A DNA stretch of 64,000 nt from positions 1,922,001 through 1,986,000 of the forward strand of contig NZ_CP085935.1 in NCBI RefSeq assembly GCF_020735465.1, in the 5' to 3' direction. This DNA is from Collinsella stercoris DSM 13279 (lineage in GTDB: Bacteria; Actinomycetota; Coriobacteriia; Coriobacteriales; Coriobacteriaceae). The translations under genes were made by a program, and so were the position numbers. How positions within the stretch are numbered: position 1 is the stretch's first letter; every line of letters starts with the position of its first letter. Below, one piece after another: positions 33,135-40,718 of this stretch. The notes under the pieces are model-generated. The model was not told the DNA's origin. It worked only from the letters and a program-made list of their open reading frames with translations, and ran no database searches.

Positions 33135-34529
33135 CTATTCAACCGCGTGTTCGTCGATCTCGTAGAACTTGGTCGACGCGGGCAGGAACATCAGGTCGAC
33201 GTCGCCGATGGGGCCGGAACGGTTCTTGGCCACGATCACGCGCGTGATGCCAAAGTCCGGACGATCCTCGCGCTCGGCCTCGGCCTCGGTGCTCGAACGA
33301 TCCAGCAGCATGACGATGTCGGCGTCCTGCTCGATGGAGCCCGATTCGCGCAAGTCGCTCATCTGCGGGCGCTTGCCCGTACGGCCCTCGAGCGAACGGT
33401 TGAGCTGCGACAGCATGATGACGGGGACGCCCAACTCTTTAGCCATGATCTTGAGGCCACGGCTCATCTCGGACACCTCGACGGCACGGTTGCCGTTGTA
33501 GTTCTTGCCTGCCGGCGGATTCACCAGCTGCAGGTAGTCCAGGATGATGACGGCGCGCTCCTTGTTGTGGAGCATGCGTCGCGCCTTGGCGCGAATCTCG
33601 GTCACCGTGGTGCCGGGGGTGTCGTCGATAAGGATGTCGAGGCGGCCGAGCTCGGCGATCGCCTCGTTGATGTTCGCCCACTCCTCGGGCGAGATGCGGC
33701 CAGTGCGGAAGTTGGACATGTTCACCATGGCCTGCGCGCAGATAAAGCGCTGCGCGATTTCCTTGCCGGACATCTCCAGGGAGAAAAAGCCCACGGTGTA
33801 ACCATCCGCCGCCGCGTTGAGCGCCAAGTTCAACGCGAACGAGGTCTTACCCACGGCCGGACGGGCGCCCAAAACCACGAGCTGGCCCTCGCGCAGGCCC
33901 ATGAGCATGCGGTCGAGGCTGGGGTAACCCGTGGGCGCGCCGTGGACGTCGCCACCGGCGCGGGCCACCTCCTCGGCCTCTTGATACGCCTCGGTCATAA
34001 AGTCCGAAAGGCCCTTATACGAGCTCTTGACCTCGCGCTCCGTAACGGAGAGCAACATGGACTCCGCACGCTCGATGACCTCCTTGGTGTCGAGCGGAGA
34101 GTCGTAGGCAAGGGCGCTGATCTGGTTGGTGGCGCCGATGATCTCGCGCAGCATGGCGTCGCGCCGCACGATCTCGGCATGATGCTGCCAATGGGCGAGC
34201 GCCAGCGTGTTGCCCATGAGCTCCAGGATGTACGCCTCGCCGCCCACGGCCTCGAGCTTGTCGATGGAGCGCAGGTAATCGATGAGCGAGATCGAGTCGA
34301 TGGGCATGCTGCTCTCGTACATGCCGGACATCGCGGTAAAGATCGTCTTGTGCGAGGGGCGATAGAAGTCGTCGGGCAGCAGCTCGACGAGCGCCTCCTC
34401 GACCACCTCGCCCGACAGCATCATCGCGGCGAGGACGTTACCCTCGGCCTCGGTGTTGTTGGGCAGGCCCTTGATCGCGCCAAGGTCAGTCGAACCCGTT
34501 TGCGACCAGCTGTTGCTGACGATTTCCAC
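33135..34529 (-). CDS. dnaB: Replicative DNA helicase (DnaB)
   Basis: A 464-residue hexameric helicase that unwinds DNA at the replication fork. The N-terminal DnaB domain (about 20-125) begins LPNNTEAEGNVLAAMMLS. The RecA-like motor (about 190-455) has Walker A GARPAVGKTSFALNLA, Walker B AVIILDYLQLV, sensor and arginine-finger blocks LSQLNRSLEGRTGKRPQMSDLRESGSIEQDAD, and a C-terminal VIVAKNRSGPIGDVDL. No intein interrupts it. Start is GTG at 34529 with GAGGAGG 4 nt upstream. It is the downstream member of the rpsF-ssb-rpsR-rplI-dnaB group but separated from rplI by about 800 bp containing a terminator, so it has its own promoter. Confidence 0.97.
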   Translation of the reverse strand: MEIVSNSWSQTGSTDLGAIKGLPNNTEAEGNVLAAMMLSGEVVEEALVELLPDDFYRPSHKTIFTAMSGMYESSMPIDSISLIDYLRSIDKLEAVGGEAYILELMGNTLALAHWQHHAEIVRRDAMLREIIGATNQISALAYDSPLDTKEVIERAESMLLSVTEREVKSSYKGLSDFMTEAYQEAEEVARAGGDVHGAPTGYPSLDRMLMGLREGQLVVLGARPAVGKTSFALNLALNAAADGYTVGFFSLEMSGKEIAQRFICAQAMVNMSNFRTGRISPEEWANINEAIAELGRLDILIDDTPGTTVTEIRAKARRMLHNKERAVIILDYLQLVNPPAGKNYNGNRAVEVSEMSRGLKIMAKELGVPVIMLSQLNRSLEGRTGKRPQMSDLRESGSIEQDADIVMLLDRSSTEAEAEREDRPDFGITRVIVAKNRSGPIGDVDLMFLPASTKFYEIDEHAVE

Positions 34530-34647
34530 GCGGCCTCCTCATGCCATTCGCAACCTGATTACATCGGTAGGGATGTTCAATGGTAGGGTATCCGGTGCAT
34601 TTCGCAACCAATCGGCGGCAATTGGGGCCCTTGCCGCCCGCATGCGA

Positions 34648-34752
34648 TATTCCACACACGCATGGGGATAACTAGATACGCCCCATCTGCACAAAGAGCG
34701 ATTATCAACGTTTTCCACAATGTGAACAGAGCATGTGGAATAGTTTTCCACA
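34648..34752. promoter_or_regulatory. Cluster of DnaA-box-like sites upstream of dnaB
   Basis: TTTTCCACA occurs twice (34711-34719 and 34744-34752), matching the DnaA box consensus TTWTNCACA. Near matches are TTATCAACG (34702-34710), TATTCCACA (34648-34656), its inverse TGTGGAATA (34734-34742) and inverse TTATCCCCA (34663-34671). ATGTGGAA/TTCCACAT also forms an inverted repeat at about 34733-34752. The cluster could be a DnaA-controlled dnaB promoter or part of an origin-like region. Confidence 0.55.
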
Positions 34753-34826
34753 TATACGAAAGGAGCGAAGTGCGCGCGCTGAAGCGGGTGCGCGTACTTT
34801 TTCACAGTGGAGTTCGTGCTTGGTTT

Positions 34827-34875
34827 TTAGATATTTTCGCAGGTAGATACTGGTGTCTGTAGATATTCACCTCGA
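34827..34875. repeat. Three TAGATA iterons, 16-bp spacing
   Basis: TTAGATATT (34827), GTAGATACT (34843) and GTAGATATT (34859) are spaced exactly 16 bp apart in AT-rich sequence about 80 bp from the DnaA-box-like cluster. Confidence 0.6.
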
Positions 34876-34985
34876 CTACCCGGCAAGGATGCTATTTTGA
34901 ACTGCACCTGCATCCTGTGTTTTGACCCGCGCTAGCTGCGAACTCTTCCGAGCCTCAATCCGTGACCTGTGGATTTCTTCTTTCA

Positions 34986-35260
34986 GAGTCAAAGAGCTCC
35001 GTCGTGCCAAAAAATGATCAAACAGGCTCGGGCTCCAGGATCAAACAAGCTCGGACCACCAGGACGCCTCGCTTAAGCGTGCGGCGAAGACTGGCGTTGA
35101 CATCGATGACCGCCATGCGCGGTGCCAGAGCACCTCACCCAAGCGCGAGTCGAAGACCAGGGCCAGTCGCACCGGCGTGAAAACGCGGCTTGGAGACCGG
35201 CGCGTTCAAACCGGCCGAGTGCCACGCGGCTTTGGGGCCGGCGCGTTCAAACCCGCCGTG
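34986..35260. repeat. Mixed short repeats in the dnaB-rplI gap
   Basis: GATCAAACARGCTCGG is present at 35016 and 35039 (23 bp apart). CCTCRCYYAAGCG followed by a CGAAGACYRG-like phrase recurs near 35066 and 35132. An ACGCGGCTT...GGCGCGTTCAAACC block of about 35 bp recurs near 35183 and 35224. No coding region is supported between 34530 and 35331. Confidence 0.65.
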
Positions 35261-35267
35261 CACAGAA

Positions 35268-35296
35268 AAGGCCCCGCGCACAGAGCGCGGAGCCTT
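35268..35296 (-). terminator. Intrinsic terminator after rplI
   Basis: AAGGC-C-CCGCGC (35268-35279) pairs with GCGCGG-AGCCTT (35285-35296) and is followed on the minus strand by CTTTTCTG. It ends the rpsF-ssb-rpsR-rplI transcript. Confidence 0.82.
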
Positions 35297-35331
35297 AATC
35301 ACATACACGAAGATGCGCGTCGCAGCACGTG

Positions 35332-35859
35332 CTACTCGGCGGCAGCCTCGGTCTCGACCTCAGCGGTCTCCTCAGCGGCGGCCTCGGTCTCCTCGACCTC
35401 AGCCTCGGCCTCCTCCTCAACGCCCACGAGGACGATGATGGAGGTGCGGATCTCGCGGTAGATGGAGATGGAGACCTCGTGAGCACCGGCAACCTTGATG
35501 GGCTTGCCGAGCTCGATGCGCTTGCGGTCGACGTCCACGTCGAGCTGAGCCTTGACCGCGTCGGCGATCATGGCAGCGGTGACGGAACCAAAGAGGACGC
35601 CCTCCTCGCCGACCTTGGCGTCGACGGCGACCTTCTGGCCATCGAGCTTGGCCTTGAGGGCCTCGGCATCGGCCAGACGAACGGCCTCGCGCTTCTCGAT
35701 GTTGTGACGACGCTCCTCGAGCTGCTTGAGGTTACCCTTGGTGGCAGCAACGGCGAGCTTCTGCGGAATCAGGTAGTTCTCGGCGTAACCCTGAGCGACG
35801 TCGATGACGTCACCCTCGCCGCCCTTGCCCTTGATCTCACCAAGCAGAACAACTTTCAT
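35332..35859 (-). CDS. rplI: 50S ribosomal protein L9
   Basis: A 175-residue large-subunit protein. The N-terminal RNA-binding domain starts MKVVLLGEIKGKGGEGDVIDVAQGYAEN, written here only as a family hallmark; the central long helix and C-terminal domain (about 40-148) follow as usual. The last 25-27 residues are an added acidic Ala/Glu/Val tail (EEEAEAEVEETEAAAEETAEV) beyond the typical 148-150. The ATG follows GGGAGGGTACCC. It is the last gene of the rpsF-ssb-rpsR-rplI operon, 11 bp after rpsR. Confidence 0.96.
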   Translation of the reverse strand: MKVVLLGEIKGKGGEGDVIDVAQGYAENYLIPQKLAVAATKGNLKQLEERRHNIEKREAVRLADAEALKAKLDGQKVAVDAKVGEEGVLFGSVTAAMIADAVKAQLDVDVDRKRIELGKPIKVAGAHEVSISIYREIRTSIIVLVGVEEEAEAEVEETEAAAEETAEVETEAAAE

Positions 35860-35870
35860 GGGTACCCTCC

Positions 35871-36137
35871 CTACTTCTTCTCGCGAGGACCGCGGGTGGA
35901 CACCACGGGCACGGCGTACGGCAGGAGAGCCATCTCGCGGGCGCGCTTGATGGCGTTCGCGATGTCGTGCTGATGCTGCGTGCAGGCGCCAGTAACGCGG
36001 CGCGGCTTGATCTTGCCGCGGTCGGTCATGTACTTGCGAAGGAGCTGAGTATCCTTGTAGTCGATGTACTCAGTGCCCTCCTTGCAGAACTGGCAGTACT
36101 TGCGACGCGGCTGACGGGCAGAATAATCATTAGCCAT
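35871..36137 (-). CDS. rpsR: 30S ribosomal protein S18
   Basis: An 88-residue small-subunit protein that pairs with S6. It carries the N-terminal CQFCKEG (a Cys pair of the zinc-binding C+ type, though only two cysteines are close together), the [24 protein letters not shown] core and the [22 protein letters not shown]-terminal helix. The ATG follows GAAAGG. A hairpin GGCGGTAC (36159-36166) / GTACCGCC (36179-36186) lies in the ssb-rpsR gap without a T run and could be the S6:S18 autoregulatory type of structure, which is known in other bacteria; that is inference. Confidence 0.96.
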   Translation of the reverse strand: MANDYSARQPRRKYCQFCKEGTEYIDYKDTQLLRKYMTDRGKIKPRRVTGACTQHQHDIANAIKRAREMALLPYAVPVVSTRGPREKK

Positions 36138-36200
36138 GTCTCAATACCTTTCGTGACGGCGGTACAGGCAAAACGCCGTACCGCCAACTACATATCATCC

Positions 36201-36680
36201 CTAGAACGGGATGTCCTCATCGTAGACGTCGACCGCAGGGGGAACCGGAGCCGCCATGGGCGCCGGGGCCTGCTGCGGAGCGGGCGCGGGGGCGTAGCCG
36301 CCCTGCTGGCCATAGGACGGAGCCGGCGCGTATCCGCCGCCCTCGCCCTGCTGGCCGCGGGACATGAACTCGATCTCATCGACGATGACCTCGAGCTTGC
36401 TGCGGCGCTGGCCGTCGCGCTCCCAGGAGCTGTAACGGAGCTTGCCCTCGATCGCGACCTTCGACCCCTTCGAGAGATAGCGCTTCACGGCCTCCGCACG
36501 GGTGCCGAACATCGTGCAGTCCACGAAGTTCGGGTAGTCCTCCCAATCGCCCGTCTGGGGATTGCGGCGACGGTCGTTGACCGCCACGCCAAAGCTCAGG
36601 ACCTGCGTGCCGCTCGAAGTGGCGCGCAGCTCGGGGTCGCGGGTGAGGTTACCGGAAATGTTGACTCGATTGATGCTCAT
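36201..36680 (-). CDS. ssb: Single-stranded DNA-binding protein
   Basis: A 159-residue protein with an OB-fold (about 1-108; INRVNISGNLTRDPELR, VNDRRRNPQTGDWEDYPNFVDC, AVKRYLSKGSKVAIEGKLRYSSWE), a Gly/Gln/Pro/Ala-rich flexible linker, and the acidic tip DEDIPF that recruits replication and repair partners. All expected parts are present. The ATG follows GAGAGG. It sits between rpsF and rpsR as in most bacteria. Confidence 0.97.
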   Translation of the reverse strand: MSINRVNISGNLTRDPELRATSSGTQVLSFGVAVNDRRRNPQTGDWEDYPNFVDCTMFGTRAEAVKRYLSKGSKVAIEGKLRYSSWERDGQRRSKLEVIVDEIEFMSRGQQGEGGGYAPAPSYGQQGGYAPAPAPQQAPAPMAAPVPPAVDVYDEDIPF

Positions 36681-36734
36681 ACGTGTTCACTACCTCTCAC
36701 GCGGCGAATGTGGCGCCGCATCCATACAAATGAC

Positions 36735-37028
36735 CTACTCCTGGTCGTCGCGACGGACGATCATGTGGCGGATCACGGCGTCGGTAATACGAAGCACGCG
36801 ATCGAGCTCCGCGATGGAAGCCGGGTCTGCATGGAAGTTGATGAGGGTGTAGTCACCTTCGGTGAGCTTGTCGATGGCGTAAGCGAGCTTGCGCTTGCCC
36901 CACTCGTCGACGTTGTCGACCTTACCATTGCCCTCGGCGATCGTGGTGTCGATGCGCTTCATCACGGCGAGACGAGTCTCGGGATCGAGGTTGGGGTCAA
37001 CGAAGAACAGCAGTTCATAAGCCTTCAT
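36735..37028 (-). CDS. rpsF: 30S ribosomal protein S6
   Basis: A 97-residue small-subunit protein with the ferredoxin-like fold: YELLFFVDPNLDPETR, WGKRKLAYAIDKLTEGDYTLINF and the C-terminal DAVIRHMIVRRDDQE. The ATG at 37028 is preceded by AGAGGAGGTGACC; an in-frame codon at 37049 would add seven residues and lies before that RBS. It is the first gene of the rpsF-ssb-rpsR-rplI operon; ssb follows after 54 bp. Confidence 0.96.
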   Translation of the reverse strand: MKAYELLFFVDPNLDPETRLAVMKRIDTTIAEGNGKVDNVDEWGKRKLAYAIDKLTEGDYTLINFHADPASIAELDRVLRITDAVIRHMIVRRDDQE

Positions 37029-37049
37029 GTGGTCACCTCCTCTGGACAA

Positions 37050-37404
37050 ACGGCTTCGGGTCGTGAAGGTGCGCCCGAAGCAGGAAAAGACGTGCTAACT
37101 ATAGCCGAGTCTGCACATCTTGCAAGGTGAACGACCGCATACCCCATGACCTCCACACATCCTTTGACGCCGCCGTCAAAAGCCTGTGATTCGCCACGCA
37201 ATGAGCATGCCATGCCGTTCAGACAAAAAAACGGCGACGCGTCGCGTCTCTTCACCTCTGCAGGCGGGCACATCTCTTACCGCCGATGTCTCGCCGCAGG
37301 TCAGGCATTCGGAGTTCTGCGCAGCAAGACGCCCCGCGCGCGATTGCTCCGCAGAACAACCACACACGGGGCGTCGGCGTCTTCACCGTTTTGCCACGGG
37401 GACA
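37050..37404. other. Intergenic region with an inverted repeat
   Basis: The promoter of the ribosomal operon must lie here. GTTCTGC-GC-AGCAA and TTGCT-CC-GCAGAAC form an inverted repeat at about 37314-37358, overlapping GACGCCCCG/CGGGGCGTC at about 37329-37376, so two alternative structures compete. They are downstream of the membrane protein gene ending at 37405 and may end its transcript. No gene was supported. Confidence 0.45.
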
Positions 37405-38943
37405 TCAAGCCTGAATCGGACCATTTTCTTGCGGCTCATCATCATGCGAGGTAATGGGGCCTAAGGGAATCGGCTTCTTCGAAGCATCGGGCTCGACAGG
37501 CGCCTCGCCTGAGGAATCCACCGCCCCGTCGGAGCCGCTCTCGTCCTTGGCGGGACCGCAATCGCCCTCGGCCTCACGCCCCAGAGCCTCCCTTTGCGTC
37601 CCAGATAGGCCCTGCTCCTCGGCAATGCTGCGGGCCGCCGCCTCAGCCGCCTCGCGAGCGGCCTCCTCATCAACCGCAGGCGCCGCGTACTCCTCCGAAT
37701 CCAGCGAGACGACGCGCTCGAGGGAAGCGGCAGACGGGGCCACCGGCGCCTCGGCGGGGCATTCCGCACCCGCAGCCTGAGTGGACTCGACAGGAGCGGC
37801 GGGCTCGACGGGCGCAGTGCGCTGGGCGGGGGCAGTGGATTGGGCAGCGGCAGCGGAATCGACAGGCGCAACGGGCTGAACCGGCGCCGCACACGAGCCA
37901 CAGTCTGCAGAATCAGTCGTCGTGGCGCCTTGGGATCCGGACTGGGACCAGCTGGCGGACTGGGCAAAGTCGTTGCCGTTGGAATCGGGCTGGGCCGTCG
38001 ACGCATCGGACGCAGTGGGGTTCACCGGAGCGCCCATGCCGGAGTCGGACGCGCCGCCACGATGCGGCACATCGCTGGGGAGCGGGTCGGCGGAAACGCC
38101 CCAACGATGCACGTCAAAGCGGCAGAACCACTGCCCCATGGCGTTCATCGACACCAGGCTCATGGCCGTCGAAATGGCGCTTCCCACAAACGCAAGCGCG
38201 ATGACGACCACGATGAACAGCAGCAGCGGGCCGGCGCCGATGCGCAAGAGCTGCTCGAGGAGAAAATGCCAGCCGTTCATATACGACCCCGACAGGCCCA
38301 CGAACGCCGTCGCGCTCATGACGCCGCCCATCACGACCAGCATGAGAACCAACGAGACGACGAACGCATACACTCCCGAGATAGCCCCACCGATCAACGT
38401 CACGAGCAGCACCTTCAAAAAGCCGCCAAAATCGCGACCGATCATCTGAAACAGCCGATCGAGGCGCCATCCGGCGGAAAAGCTGTCGTACAGGGTGGCG
38501 CGAAGGGTCGCGGCCTGCAGGAAGGTGCCCATTGCGATGCTCACCACCATGGTCAAGATCGACATCGCGGCGCCCGAAGCCATAGCGGTCGCAACGCTCA
38601 CGGCATTGCCCGCGGTAAGACCGGTAAAGAGCATGTACAAGGAGCCCGGGAAGACCACCTGCAGCACCAGCGCGATGACGAACCCCAGGGAGAGGGACAC
38701 CAAAAACGCGCGCCCGCCCGTGGAAAACACCTTGCCGTAGTCCACCCCACGCTGCTTGGGGGCGGCGTCGACCCCCCACGCGGTCAGACGGGCCCATTCA
38801 AGACCGTAACCCATCAGGACGATCTGCCCCAAGATCGGAATCCATCCAACCAAGGTGAGCACCAGAACCGGCTTGACCCACCCCTTATCGCGAGTGAGCA
38901 TATGCCACGATGACATAAACCCGAGATTTTGCGCGTACATCAT
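37405..38943 (-). CDS. DUF4013-like polytopic membrane protein with long low-complexity tail
   Basis: A 512-residue protein. Residues 1-285 hold about six membrane segments arranged like DUF4013 proteins: an N-terminal SWHMLTRDKGWVKPVLVLTLVGWIPI-type start (split here as a family mark), then GYGLEWARLTAWGVD, and later repeated hydrophobic stretches to LVSMNAMGQWFCRFDVHRWG. The remaining 220 residues are Pro/Ala/Ser/Glu-rich with APV(E/D)(P/S)A-type repeats and no fold, probably cytoplasmic. The function of DUF4013 is unknown. The gene is monocistronic. The domain assignment is from overall pattern, so moderate. Confidence 0.7.
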   Translation of the reverse strand: MMYAQNLGFMSSWHMLTRDKGWVKPVLVLTLVGWIPILGQIVLMGYGLEWARLTAWGVDAAPKQRGVDYGKVFSTGGRAFLVSLSLGFVIALVLQVVFPGSLYMLFTGLTAGNAVSVATAMASGAAMSILTMVVSIAMGTFLQAATLRATLYDSFSAGWRLDRLFQMIGRDFGGFLKVLLVTLIGGAISGVYAFVVSLVLMLVVMGGVMSATAFVGLSGSYMNGWHFLLEQLLRIGAGPLLLFIVVVIALAFVGSAISTAMSLVSMNAMGQWFCRFDVHRWGVSADPLPSDVPHRGGASDSGMGAPVNPTASDASTAQPDSNGNDFAQSASWSQSGSQGATTTDSADCGSCAAPVQPVAPVDSAAAAQSTAPAQRTAPVEPAAPVESTQAAGAECPAEAPVAPSAASLERVVSLDSEEYAAPAVDEEAAREAAEAAARSIAEEQGLSGTQREALGREAEGDCGPAKDESGSDGAVDSSGEAPVEPDASKKPIPLGPITSHDDEPQENGPIQA

Positions 38944-39063
38944 TCCTCATCTCTTTCGAAGAGCCTGTTTTCATGATGCAGTGTAGCCCGACACATGCCC
39001 GGCACGCGCGCGAACGCCCGGGATTAAGTGCGGCTTAAGGCGCACGTGCGCGGAACCGCCCGT

Positions 39064-39223
39064 TACATGTGTGGAAACCACCGGCCATATGTGCGTAAAC
39101 CGCCGGTTGAAACAACATGGTTCGTTTCAACCGGCCGCTTACGCACAGAAATACCCCTGATAATGTGCTTTACCAATGGTTTGAAACGATCAGCGTGTTT
39201 TCAAACGGTGGTTTACGCACATA
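39064..39223. repeat. Two tandem hairpins built from one alternating unit (BIME-like)
   Basis: A 24-27-bp unit related to TATGTGCGTAAACC plus CGGTTGAAAC appears forward at 39088-39113, inverted at 39124-39147, forward at 39161-39187 and inverted at 39197-39223, with a decayed forward copy at 39067-39086. The two inverted pairs form separate hairpins. Alternating orientation resembles bacterial interspersed mosaic elements. Confidence 0.78.
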
Positions 39224-39310
39224 GTGGCACAGGGCGCATAACGGCACGTGGCGCATGGCGGCACACGGCACGCAGCAACACATGGCACACGGCGGCACGT
39301 GGCCCGCCCG
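39224..39310. repeat. Irregular 8-10-bp GGCAC-type repeats
   Basis: GCA(C/T) cores occur every 7-10 bp (for example 39227, 39236, 39244, 39253, 39261, 39268, 39285, 39295). The spacing is less regular than in the other arrays. Confidence 0.5.
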
Positions 39311-39397
39311 GCCCCGGCGTTGCGGGCTGCGCCTGCAAACGTCGTCGCACTTCCCCAGCTCCGCCCCCTCGCGGGTTCGAATCCTCACGCGGCATAC

Positions 39398-39421
39398 AAA
39401 AAAACGAGCCGCTGGGGCTCG
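39398..39421 (-). terminator. Terminator of tRNA-Ser(CGA)
   Basis: CGAGCC-GCTGG-GGCTCG at 39405-39421, followed on the minus strand by seven T residues (39404-39398). Confidence 0.85.
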
Positions 39422-39440
39422 CTGCGTCAAACAATAATGG

Positions 39441-39530
39441 CGGAGGAGGAGGGATTCGAACCCTCGTACCCGGGGTTACCGGATAAACGGTTTTCGAGAC
39501 CGCCGCATTCAACCACTCTGCCACTCCTCC
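39441..39530 (-). tRNA. tRNA-Ser (anticodon CGA)
   Basis: A 90-nt class II tRNA read on the minus strand: acceptor GGAGGAG/CTCCTCC, D arm GCAGAGTGGTTGAATGC, anticodon loop CTCGAAA (anticodon CGA, reads UCG), a long variable arm and T arm GAGGGTTCGAATCCCTC. CCA is encoded directly after (39440-39438). Confidence 0.95.
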
Positions 39531-39543
39531 GTAGAAGTGAAAA

Positions 39544-39572
39544 CGGCGCGTACCCATGGGGAAGACGCGCCG
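39544..39572 (-). terminator. Terminator of tRNA-Ser(GGA)
   Basis: CGGCGCGT (39544-39551) pairs with ACGCGCCG (39565-39572), followed on the minus strand by TTTTC. It separates the two tRNA genes, so each has its own stop. Confidence 0.75.
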
Positions 39573-39585
39573 CTGAAAGTTCTGG

Positions 39586-39673
39586 CGGAGAGTCAGGGAT
39601 TTGAACCCTGGAGACGCTTTTGGCGCCTACACGATTTCCAATCGTGCTCCTTCGGCCACTCGGACAACTCTCC
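39586..39673 (-). tRNA. tRNA-Ser (anticodon GGA)
   Basis: An 88-nt class II tRNA on the minus strand: acceptor GGAGAGT/ACTCTCC, D arm GTCCGAGTGGCCGAAGGAGC, anticodon stem CACGA/TCGTG with loop TTGGAAA (anticodon GGA), variable arm and T arm CAGGGTTCAAATCCCTG. CCA is encoded at 39585-39583. Confidence 0.95.
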
Positions 39674-39824
39674 GTGAATGCAGGGGCTATTGTACCGTAA
39701 ATACCGAACGGCGCAAGCGTCATTATGAGAAAGATTGCAAAACCCGCCGCGCGCCGTCGAGCCGGACGCATCGAACCTCCGCTAAAATTGATGGGCGCAG
39801 ACGCGCCTCGCGAAGGGAGATGCC

Positions 39825-40649
39825 GTGGTTCCAGCTGTTTTGGCGGCGACGCAAAGCGCCGCATCGATCTCATCCGCAGCGGGCCAAACCGTCGCCATCC
39901 CCATCGCCTTCGAGATGCTCGCCGTCATCGTCGCATCTGCGGGCGGCGTGCTGTCCGCCCGTGAGAGCAAGCTCGACCTTATCGGCGCCATCGGCCTGGC
40001 GGTCATCGTGTCGCTGGGCGGCGGCCTGATCCGTGACGTCATCCTGCAGGTGGGCGACGTCTACATCCTTCGACAGCCGCTGGCGCTGCCCGTCTCCATT
40101 GCCACCGCCGCCGCCGTGTTCATGTTTCCCATGGTGGTCGAAAAGCCCGACCGCCTGGTCGCCGCCCTGGATATCTTCTCGGTGGGCTTGTTCGCCGTCA
40201 TGGGCGCGGACAAGACGATGGTCTACGGTTATCCGCCCGTCACCTGCGTCATGATGGGCTTTTTCACCGCAGTGGGCGGTGGCATGCTGCGCGACATCTG
40301 CCTCGCGCGCGTGCCCTACATCTTCCAGCGCAGCAACCTCTACGCCATCGCGGCCATCGCGGGCGCCATCGCCTACATGACGCTCATCGAGAGCCTGGGC
40401 ATGTGGAACATCGCCGCCGCGACGATCAGCGTCGCGCTCACCATGCTCATACGCTGGTGGTCCATCCGCTACAACATCATGAGCCCCACCGAGTTCGACC
40501 CGCACAAGCTTCCCGAGCCCGTCAAGAAGGTCGCCCGGCCCGTGGTTCGCCCCATCCAGCGCGCCGGCCATCACGTGAGCGCCAAAACGAGCCAAGCCGC
40601 CGCCCGCGCACGCGACCGCAAACGGCACCGCCGCCAGCAAAATCGCTAG
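39825..40649 (+). CDS. TRIC/UPF0126 family cation channel-like membrane protein
   Basis: A 274-residue protein with about seven membrane helices across residues 15-220, made of two repeated halves, each carrying the family glycine motif (GGGLIRDVIL near 65 and GGGMLRDICLARVP near 150). Prokaryotic members are trimeric monovalent cation channels, or are listed as YicG/YadS. The C-terminal 50 residues are basic and His/Arg/Ala-rich. Start GTG at 39825 follows GAAGGGAG. It is a single gene between tRNA-Ser and a bidirectional terminator. Confidence 0.92.
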   Translation: MVPAVLAATQSAASISSAAGQTVAIPIAFEMLAVIVASAGGVLSARESKLDLIGAIGLAVIVSLGGGLIRDVILQVGDVYILRQPLALPVSIATAAAVFMFPMVVEKPDRLVAALDIFSVGLFAVMGADKTMVYGYPPVTCVMMGFFTAVGGGMLRDICLARVPYIFQRSNLYAIAAIAGAIAYMTLIESLGMWNIAAATISVALTMLIRWWSIRYNIMSPTEFDPHKLPEPVKKVARPVVRPIQRAGHHVSAKTSQAAARARDRKRHRRQQNR

Positions 40650-40654
40650 GGCGC

Positions 40655-40704
40655 GGACCTCGTGCGAGGCGCCCGGCTGTTTTCAAGCCCCTCGCACGAG
40701 GTCC
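40655..40704. terminator. Bidirectional terminator
   Basis: A 15-bp perfect stem GGACCTCGTGCGAGG (40655-40669) with its complement at 40690-40704 lies between the convergent channel and epimerase-like genes; the loop contains TGTTTTC. Confidence 0.75.
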
Positions 40705-40718
40705 TTACACGCCCTTGC

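Noticed and set aside
33135-34529. Possible intein in DnaB
   Set aside because: Length (464) is that of an uninterrupted helicase and the motor motifs are continuous.
39371-39393. GGTTCGAATCC resembling a tRNA T loop on the plus strand
   Set aside because: No matching acceptor, D or anticodon arm is found upstream, and the stem bases do not pair. It might be a tRNA remnant but there is too little to say.
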